This document shows, piece by piece, positions 1-4,737 of a DNA stretch of 5,888 nt. How positions within the stretch are numbered: the first letter of the stretch is position 1; every line of letters starts with the position of its first letter. The position numbers and the translations under genes were made by a program. The notes below the pieces were generated by a model. That model made no database searches. It was given only the letters and a program-made list of their open reading frames with translations, and was not told where the DNA came from. The stretch comes from an uncultured bacterium (GTDB lineage Bacteria; Pseudomonadota; Gammaproteobacteria; Burkholderiales; Burkholderiaceae_F): NCBI GenBank assembly GCA_905215795.1, contig CAJMRV010000111.1, positions 1 through 5,888 of the forward strand, written 5' to 3'.

Positions 1-15
1 GGACCCGCGCCGATT

Positions 16-24
16 TGCTAGAAT
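16..24 (+). promoter_or_regulatory. Extended -10 promoter element before the lpxH-like gene
   Basis: The bases TG, one base, then TAGAAT match the extended -10 pattern TGnTATAAT at five of six core positions. A -35 element would fall before the window begins, so it cannot be judged. Transcription would start near position 31 and give a leader of about 84 bases that contains the hairpin at 38-72. This is a motif match only. Confidence 0.4.
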
Positions 25-37
25 GTTCCGATACGGA

Positions 38-72
38 CGGCCCCCTCCGGACCACGCGGGAGCACGGGGCCG
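38..72 (+). promoter_or_regulatory. GC-rich hairpin in the leader of the lpxH-like gene
   Basis: CGGCCCC (38-44) pairs perfectly with GGGGCCG (66-72). Inside it CTCC (45-48) pairs with GGAG (59-62), leaving a three-base bulge at 63-65. This gives about 11 G-C-rich pairs around a ten-base loop. No T-run follows, so it is not a standard intrinsic terminator. It could be the remnant of an upstream gene's 3' end or a structured 5' leader. It ends 27 bases before the ribosome binding site and leaves that site free. Confidence 0.45.
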
Positions 73-114
73 CAGTCAAAGAACGACGATAAGAAAGCCA
101 AGGAAGAACGGACC

Positions 115-885
115 ATGACCAACGTTGAGAAGAAGACCATCACGCCCCTGAGCAACCCCGTCGCCGTGGCGGACCTGCACCTCTCGGAGGCCACCCCGAG
201 GACGCTCCTCGGCTTCATCCGCTTCCTCGAGCAGATCGCCCCGCGCTACCCCGAACTCCTCATCCTCGGGGACCTCTTCAACGAGTGGACGGGCGACGAG
301 ATGATGAAGAACGACGTCGTCGCCACGGTGGCCGCGCACCTGCAGGTGCTCGCGTGCTCGGGGCGCCGCGTCTGCATCATGCCCGGGGACCGCGACTTCC
401 TGATCGGCGGGGCGTTCCTCGAGGCCGCCGGCGCCGAACTCCTCCCCGACCCGTGGGCCACCGAGATCCACGGGCTCCCCATCATCTTCTCGCACGGCGA
501 CCGCTGGTGCGCCAAGGAGGAGGCGCACCTCTACTGGCGCCGCCTCACCGACGATCCAGCGTGGCGCTCCGAAGTGATGCGCGCCCCCGAGAACCTCAGG
601 AACTCGCTCATCCAGGAGGCCCGCGTCAAGGCGCTCGAGGCCACCCATTCGATCATCTCGCCCGCCCATGAGATGCGCATCAACGAGTACGTCGCCAACA
701 AGGCCTGCCGCGAGGCGGGCTGCGAGGTGATCGTCCACGCCCACGTCATGCACCCGGGCGCCAACGTCACCTCCACGTTCGACCGCTGGGTGATGCCCTA
801 CTGGGACCTCGACGGCGACGAGCAGAAGAGGAGCGGCTACATGACCTTCATGAAGTCGGGACGCCCCCAGATCCAGATGATGTAG
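115..885 (+). CDS. lpxH: LpxH-like UDP-2,3-diacylglucosamine diphosphatase, divergent
   Basis: This 256-residue protein resembles LpxH, a calcineurin-fold metallophosphatase at the inner face of the inner membrane. LpxH splits UDP-2,3-diacylglucosamine into lipid X and UMP in lipid A synthesis. Matching landmarks are ADLHLS (D20, H22), LGDLFNEW (D53), the GDRDFLIG block (91-98, E. coli GNRDFLLG), SHGD (H127) and the C-terminal HAHVMHP block (208-214, E. coli HGHTHRP). Length is near the usual 240 residues. Two metal-ligand positions differ: the Asn of GNRD is Asp92, and the second His of the GHxH motif aligns with Met212, with His213 next to it. The start is supported by AAGGAAG at 100-106, eight bases before ATG. 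It appears to be transcribed alone. The family is fairly sure; full LpxH activity is not, and a related metallophosphatase is the alternative. Confidence 0.78.
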   Translation: MTNVEKKTITPLSNPVAVADLHLSEATPRTLLGFIRFLEQIAPRYPELLILGDLFNEWTGDEMMKNDVVATVAAHLQVLACSGRRVCIMPGDRDFLIGGAFLEAAGAELLPDPWATEIHGLPIIFSHGDRWCAKEEAHLYWRRLTDDPAWRSEVMRAPENLRNSLIQEARVKALEATHSIISPAHEMRINEYVANKACREAGCEVIVHAHVMHPGANVTSTFDRWVMPYWDLDGDEQKRSGYMTFMKSGRPQIQMM

Positions 886-893
886 TCGCAAGA

Positions 894-1029
894 CCAAGGG
901 AAAATCCCCTTGGGGATGCCCCCGATTCAGTTGCCGTTTTCATTGGGTTATTCTTTTCTTCGGAGGTCGGAACAACGACCGGCCTCCCTCTGAAACGACA
1001 ACGAACACCGCGCCTCCGACATGGCGCGG
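894..1029 (+). ncRNA. Structured non-coding stretch: possible lpxH 3' UTR or small RNA
   Basis: No credible gene lies between 886 and 1034, yet this stretch is packed with inverted repeats. CCAAGGG (894-900) pairs with CCCTTGG (907-913). GGTCG (965-969) pairs with CGACC (976-980), with GGAGG/CCTCC flanks at 962-966 and 983-987. CCGCGCC (1008-1014) pairs with GGCGCGG (1023-1029). The series leads directly into the terminator at 1034. A weak -10-like TATTCT lies at 949-954, which would allow an RNA of roughly 110 bases starting near 961. The simplest reading is a long structured 3' UTR of the upstream gene; an independent or processed small RNA is possible. I recognise no known RNA family. Confidence 0.25.
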
Positions 1030-1033
1030 CCAG

Positions 1034-1069
1034 GGCACCGGTGGTCCGTACACCCCGGTGCCTTTTTTT
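1034..1069 (+). terminator. Strong rho-independent terminator
   Basis: GGCACCGG (1034-1041) pairs perfectly with CCGGTGCC (1055-1062). After a one-base bulge, GGT/ACC extends the stem inside, and seven T residues follow (1063-1069), with further T-runs to about 1086. It lies about 150 bases past the stop of the lpxH-like gene, so it ends either that transcript or a separate small RNA. It insulates the peptidase gene downstream. Confidence 0.85.
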
Positions 1070-1224
1070 CGTTTTTCGTTTTTTGTGCGGACATGAAAGA
1101 AAAAAGAACGTCAAACGTCCTCACATCCCAAAGCCCCCTGCACTCCTAAGCCATGGCGATTCAGACAACCACGCGCTTTTCAACGTCCTCGGCCCCATTC
1201 ATGATTAAGGGATAAGTCCAGTAC

Positions 1225-1241
1225 CCGTACGGTGTGATAAT
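1225..1241 (+). promoter_or_regulatory. Extended -10 promoter and palindrome before the C69 dipeptidase gene
   Basis: TG (1233-1234), one base, then GATAAT (1236-1241) matches an extended -10 at five of six core positions. There is no good -35 at normal spacing, which is tolerable for extended -10 promoters. The perfect palindrome CCGTACGG (1225-1232) lies directly upstream, in the spacer region, where a repressor could act. Transcription would begin near 1248 and give a leader of about 87 bases. The promoter call is moderate and the operator idea is speculative. Confidence 0.42.
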
Positions 1242-1264
1242 GCTTAGCCTGGAGTCAGTCAACG

Positions 1265-1305
1265 GGGGCCGCTTCCACAACGCCGCCGACCGACGGCACG
1301 GCCCC
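1265..1305 (+). promoter_or_regulatory. Structured 5' leader of the C69 dipeptidase gene
   Basis: GGGGCCG (1265-1271) pairs perfectly with CGGCCCC (1299-1305), and GCCG (1285-1288) pairs with CGGC (1294-1297) inside it. The structure ends 15 bases before the GAGGAG ribosome binding site (1321-1326), so it need not block translation. It may stabilise the mRNA. No riboswitch family is recognisable. Confidence 0.35.
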
Positions 1306-1334
1306 GCGGACATCATGAGTGAGGAGACTGCCAT

Positions 1335-3185
1335 ATGAAACTCCACCACACCATCACAGCCGCCGCCGTCGCCCTGGCTCTCGCCGGGCTCACGGCCAAT
1401 GCCATGGCCTGCTCGACCATCATCGTCGGCAAGGACGTCAGCTCCACGGGCCAGATCATCGTCGGACACAACGAGGACAACGGGGGCCGCATGTTCTCGG
1501 CTCAGTACTGGGTGCCGCCCCAGACCCACAAGAAGGGCGAGATGATCAAGTTCGAGGAGAGCGCGGCGGCGATCCCCCAGGTTGAAAAGACGTTCGGTTT
1601 TTATTGGACCGAAACGATAGACCCGGACGGCGCCTCCTTCTCCGACGGATTCATCAATGAGAACGGCGTGATGGTCGTCTCCAACGCCTGCCCCGGCAAC
1701 TTCGAGGACGACATGATGCCGCTCAAGGACGGCGGCGTCGGCTACGGCATCCGCCGCCTGATCGCCGAGCGCGCGACGAGCGCACGGGACGCCATCCGCA
1801 TCGCCACGGAGCTCCTCAACGAGTACGGTTATTTCTCGCAGGGGCGCACCTACACGATTGCCGACCGCAACGAGGCCTGGCAGCTCGCCATCCATCAGGG
1901 CAACACCTGGGTCGCCCACAAGGTCAAGGATGATGAAATCGTCTACGTCCCGAACAACTTCATGATGAACAAGGTCGACGCTACCGACACCGAACACTGG
2001 ATCGTCGCCCCGGGCACCATCCAGCGCGCCATCAACAACGGTCGCTACAAGCCCGCCAAACCGGGCGTCTACAACGACTTCAACTTCCGCGTGGCCGTCG
2101 CCCCCGCGGAGGAACGCTCGATCGAAGTCAACAAGAACAGGAACATGCTCGCCTGGGAGTACATCACCGGGAAGAAGATCACCGATCCGGAACAGTTCCC
2201 CTACAGCGTCACTCCGAACCGCAAGTTCTCCGTCGACGACGTCAAGGCGATGCTCCGCCTCCATGAAAAGGACATCGGCGACGATCCGGGCTGGTACCAC
2301 CACAAGTCGACCGGCCTGTGCCGCGCCACGACCCATGAATCGCTCATCGTCGAATTCACCCCCGAACCCCTCCTCACAAAGGGCTGGAGGGCGATTGCAC
2401 GCCCCTGCGAAACCCCCTACGTGCCGTTCTATCCGCTCGCCCGTCCGGCCGACGGCACCGCCTTCATGAAGTGGGACAAGGCCACGGCCGAACACTTCAA
2501 GGGCATCGCGGAGAACTTCAGCTACCGTTCAAGCTGGCCGGTGATGACCTACGTCGAAGCCGCCAACACGATCGACTACCAGCGCCAGGACATCAAGGAG
2601 AACGACAAGTTCATCGCGGGTCTTGAAAAGAACTGGGCGGAGAAGCGTCCCGGCGTCGAACTCCGCGCCAAGGTGCTCCTCAAGATCTCGCGCCTGAAGG
2701 CGCTCTCGTATCTGCACCAGTACAACCAGACGACGTTCAACGAGGCGACGGCCGCCGTGCGTGAACACACCACGAAGATCGCGCCCCACCACATGAACGT
2801 GCTCGCCCTGAGCATCAACCCCAAGAGCGACGCCCTGGTCAACGTGGTCCTCTACTCGGACAAAACCCTCGACGCTACCAAGATCGTGGTCGACAAGACC
2901 TTCTGCGGTGCGGGCCGCGCCTCCGTGGGCAACAAGACCACGATGGACATGCTCGCCAAGCCGGTCAAGACCGAAGTCAAGGACGTCGACGGGGACGGCC
3001 GCATGGACCTCGTGCTCTCGTTCAAGCAGGACGCCCTCTCTTTCGGCATGCTCCACGGCATGGTCTACGACACCTGGCTTTACACCTGGTACAACGGCAA
3101 GCGCGTGACCGCCTTCGACAGCGTCTTTGTTGAAGGTGAAAAGGAGAAGTCGGCCTCGAACAAGGTCTGCAACTGCTTTGACTAA
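1335..3185 (+). CDS. Exported C69-family dipeptidase with C-terminal extension
   Basis: This 616-residue protein belongs to peptidase family C69 (PepD-like Ntn hydrolases), which cut dipeptides or short peptides with an N-terminal cysteine. Residues 1-25 form a Sec signal peptide ending ANAMA; cleavage there exposes Cys26 of CSTIIVG as the expected nucleophile. GHNEDNG (44-50) and the INENGVMVVSNACP and YTIADRNEAWQLAI blocks are typical of the family. The core reaches about residue 400. A helical stretch follows, and from about 490 an apparent beta-rich domain carries DVDGDGRMD (550-558), like a calcium-binding loop, and ends in CNCFD. Many family members are nearer 470-550 residues. The start is fixed by GAGGAG eight bases before ATG. 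It has its own promoter and terminator, and a periplasmic role in peptide use is likely. The family is secure; the substrate is unknown. Confidence 0.9.
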   Translation: MKLHHTITAAAVALALAGLTANAMACSTIIVGKDVSSTGQIIVGHNEDNGGRMFSAQYWVPPQTHKKGEMIKFEESAAAIPQVEKTFGFYWTETIDPDGASFSDGFINENGVMVVSNACPGNFEDDMMPLKDGGVGYGIRRLIAERATSARDAIRIATELLNEYGYFSQGRTYTIADRNEAWQLAIHQGNTWVAHKVKDDEIVYVPNNFMMNKVDATDTEHWIVAPGTIQRAINNGRYKPAKPGVYNDFNFRVAVAPAEERSIEVNKNRNMLAWEYITGKKITDPEQFPYSVTPNRKFSVDDVKAMLRLHEKDIGDDPGWYHHKSTGLCRATTHESLIVEFTPEPLLTKGWRAIARPCETPYVPFYPLARPADGTAFMKWDKATAEHFKGIAENFSYRSSWPVMTYVEAANTIDYQRQDIKENDKFIAGLEKNWAEKRPGVELRAKVLLKISRLKALSYLHQYNQTTFNEATAAVREHTTKIAPHHMNVLALSINPKSDALVNVVLYSDKTLDATKIVVDKTFCGAGRASVGNKTTMDMLAKPVKTEVKDVDGDGRMDLVLSFKQDALSFGMLHGMVYDTWLYTWYNGKRVTAFDSVFVEGEKEKSASNKVCNCFD

Positions 3186-3227
3186 GGAACCCGTCGATTG
3201 AGACCCTCCGGGTCCCGTTAGACACAC

Positions 3228-3274
3228 AAAGGCCGCGCCGCCCACTCCTTTCGAATGGACGGCGCGGCCTTTTT
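3228..3274. terminator. Terminator between convergent genes, 13-bp perfect stem
   Basis: AAAGGCCGCGCCG (3228-3240) pairs without mismatch with CGGCGCGGCCTTT (3260-3272) around a 19-base loop. On the plus strand five T residues (3270-3274) follow, giving a good intrinsic terminator 42 bases after the dipeptidase stop. On the minus strand the stem is followed by TTTGTGTGT, a weaker tail, so it probably also ends the thioredoxin operon, whose last stop is 52 bases away. Confidence 0.85.
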
Positions 3275-3326
3275 CAATGAAGGGTCCCCGTTTGTGGACC
3301 TGTCCCGGGGACGGGACCGTGAACGG

Positions 3327-3872
3327 TTACTTGTTCAACGGGGCCTTGGCGGCCGGGTCGTTGGAGGGGATGTGCTTCGGGGGGTTCTCAATGAGATTGC
3401 CCTTGCCGTCGCGGGTGTTCAGAGCGTCGACGCGCTCCATGATCTCCTCTTCGGTGGCCTCACCCGTGTGCTGCCAGATCGGTTCGCCGCGGCGGTCGAA
3501 GAAGATCTGGGCGGGCATCTGTTCGATCACCCACTTCTTCTCGATGTCGTAGTACTCATCGATGTCGATCGTCACGAAGGCGGCGAGATGGCCGTAGCGC
3601 TTCTCGAGGTCCTTCATGCGCTGGGCCATTTCAGGGCAGGACGCGCACCAGGAGGCGCCGAAGTCGACGACCGTCACCTTGTCCTTGACGGGGAACGGCT
3701 CCTTCTTCTCACGAAGGGCCTTGAGCACCTTGGCGCGTTCGATGTTCTCGGCCGTGGGCTTGGGCATCTCGATCTTGCTGAGCTCCTCGTTGGAAAGCAC
3801 TTCGGCGGCGTGGACGTTCATCGCGAAGGCGCCCATCAGGGCGATCGCGGCGGCGAAAATCTTGCGGTTCAT
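3327..3872 (-). CDS. Periplasmic thioredoxin-like protein, last gene of the ABC operon
   Basis: This 181-residue protein has a signal peptide (about 1-22, ending MNVHA) and a thioredoxin fold. The active site is WCASCPEM with Cys76 and Cys79, preceded by the usual strand VTVVDFGAS, and the cis-proline is Pro120 in EQMPAQIFF. No second membrane segment is seen, so it should be soluble in the periplasm. A polar, proline- and lysine-rich tail (about 153-181) follows the domain. The ATG at 3872 is chosen because AGGAGA lies seven bases before it and the signal peptide begins there; an ATG at 3926 would add 18 charged residues and has no such site. It is 157 bases after the ATPase gene on the same strand. 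Proteins of this kind close the P19/FTR1 iron-uptake operons, where a redox role is proposed. A general thiol-disulfide function is the safer statement. Confidence 0.85.
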   Translation of the reverse strand: MNRKIFAAAIALMGAFAMNVHAAEVLSNEELSKIEMPKPTAENIERAKVLKALREKKEPFPVKDKVTVVDFGASWCASCPEMAQRMKDLEKRYGHLAAFVTIDIDEYYDIEKKWVIEQMPAQIFFDRRGEPIWQHTGEATEEEIMERVDALNTRDGKGNLIENPPKHIPSNDPAAKAPLNK

Positions 3873-4029
3873 AGCGGGTTCTCCTGCTTTTGCTGGGTCT
3901 TTTTTCTGTCCGGGTCGCCCGTCCATGGTTCTTGTGGCGGACGGGCTCCCGGTGATGATTTCTCTCGGGTGCGAGTATAAGCCCGCACCCTGTTTCGGAA
4001 CTTAAGCCCGTTTCACGGGGCCGCGGGAC
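3873..4029 (-). repeat. Intergenic region with two perfect inverted repeats
   Basis: The gap between the ATPase and thioredoxin genes holds two perfect inverted repeats. GGGTGCG (3967-3973) pairs with CGCACCC (3984-3990) around ten bases, and GCCCGTCC (3917-3924) pairs with GGACGGGC (3939-3946) around fourteen. A smaller one is CCCGT/ACGGG at 4007-4019. None has a T-run after it on the minus strand, so they are not standard terminators. On the minus strand TATACT (3979-3974) in the loop of the first repeat resembles a -10 box, without a convincing -35. The region may adjust thioredoxin expression relative to the transporter through mRNA processing, partial termination or a second promoter. 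Confidence 0.5.
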
Positions 4030-4734
4030 CTACGGCGTGTAGTGGCGCTTGGGGTCCTCGCGGCGCGTGAGCGTGCCGGCGGTCATGTCGTAGACGGCCG
4101 TCGAGTCGGCGACGAACTCGGGGTCGTGCGTGACGACGAGGACGGCGCGGCCCGAACGGGCGAGCTCGACCAGGCGGCGGCGCACCAGGGCGGCCGTCTC
4201 CGTGTCGAGGTTCGACGTGGGTTCGTCGGCGATGATGAGCGGGGGCTCGTTCATGAGGGCGCGTGCGAAGGCGACGCGGCGCTTCTCGCCCCCCGAGAGC
4301 GAGCTCGGGTATTCGTGGGCGAGCTTCTCAAGGCCGATGTCCTTCAAGAGCGACAGCGCCCTCCCCTCGGGTTCGGCGCCCTTGCCGCCCGTGAGGTAGA
4401 AGGGGAGACGCACGTTGTCGATCACGGAGAGCGAGCTCATGAGGCCCGCCTCCTGCGGGACGTAGCCCACGGCGGTGTTGCGGAGGGCCGACTTCTCGAC
4501 GTCGTCCATGGCGTTCAGACTCCTCCCCATGAGGACGACCTCGCCCTCGGTGGGGTCCTGCAGGCCCGCAAGGAGCGTGAGCAGGGTGGACTTGCCGGCG
4601 CCGGAGCGCCCCAGGCAGGTGACGAGTTCTCCGGGCCTCACCTCGAGGTCGACGTTCCTGACGCCCCAGAACTCGCGCTTGCCGCGCATGAAGCGCTTGC
4701 CGAGTCCGCGGGCGGTGATGTTCTTGTCATTCAT
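4030..4734 (-). CDS. ABC transporter ATP-binding protein (LolD/MacB class)
   Basis: This 234-residue protein is a complete ABC ATPase that would drive the FtsX-type permease encoded before it from the cytoplasmic face of the inner membrane. All key motifs are intact: Walker A GRSGAGKST (42-50), Q-loop Gln94 in YVPQE, signature LSGGE (146-150), Walker B LIIADE (166-171), D-loop SNLD and switch His203 in VTHD. Length and sequence fit the MacB/LolD/FtsE class, whose members often act in mechanotransmission rather than simple import. Its ATG is three bases after the permease stop, and its ribosome binding site AAGGAGAA (4748-4741) lies inside the last permease codons, so the two are probably translationally coupled. 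LolD is an alternative label, but the permease and thioredoxin neighbours argue for the ATPase of the P19-type iron operon (Cj1663-like). Confidence 0.92.
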   Translation of the reverse strand: MNDKNITARGLGKRFMRGKREFWGVRNVDLEVRPGELVTCLGRSGAGKSTLLTLLAGLQDPTEGEVVLMGRSLNAMDDVEKSALRNTAVGYVPQEAGLMSSLSVIDNVRLPFYLTGGKGAEPEGRALSLLKDIGLEKLAHEYPSSLSGGEKRRVAFARALMNEPPLIIADEPTSNLDTETAALVRRRLVELARSGRAVLVVTHDPEFVADSTAVYDMTAGTLTRREDPKRHYTP

Positions 4735-4737
4735 GGG

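Noticed and set aside
76..897. A 273-codon minus-strand open frame opposite the lpxH-like gene
   Set aside because: It is a codon-aligned shadow; the plus strand carries clear metallophosphatase motifs.
886..1334. tRNA, SRP RNA, tmRNA or a CRISPR array in the large intergenic region
   Set aside because: There is no cloverleaf, no GGAAGGAAGC-type SRP loop and no regularly spaced repeats; only the hairpins described.
1161..2495. A 444-codon minus-strand open frame opposite the dipeptidase gene
   Set aside because: It is codon-aligned antisense to the peptidase gene, with shadow-type composition and no recognisable domain. The sense frame has a full family match, signal peptide and ribosome binding site.
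3873..3926. An N-terminally longer thioredoxin protein starting at 3926
   Set aside because: It would add 18 polar residues before the signal peptide, starts in a hairpin loop and lacks a ribosome binding site, while the ATG at 3872 has AGGAGA at good spacing.
3255..3980. A 241-codon plus-strand open frame opposite the thioredoxin gene
   Set aside because: It is a codon-aligned shadow and begins inside the terminator stem; the minus strand has the WCASC thioredoxin site and a signal peptide.
3873..4029. A Fur box in the iron-type operon's internal gap
   Set aside because: No stretch resembles the GATAATGATAATCATTATC consensus beyond a short GATGATT. The main promoter would lie outside the window.
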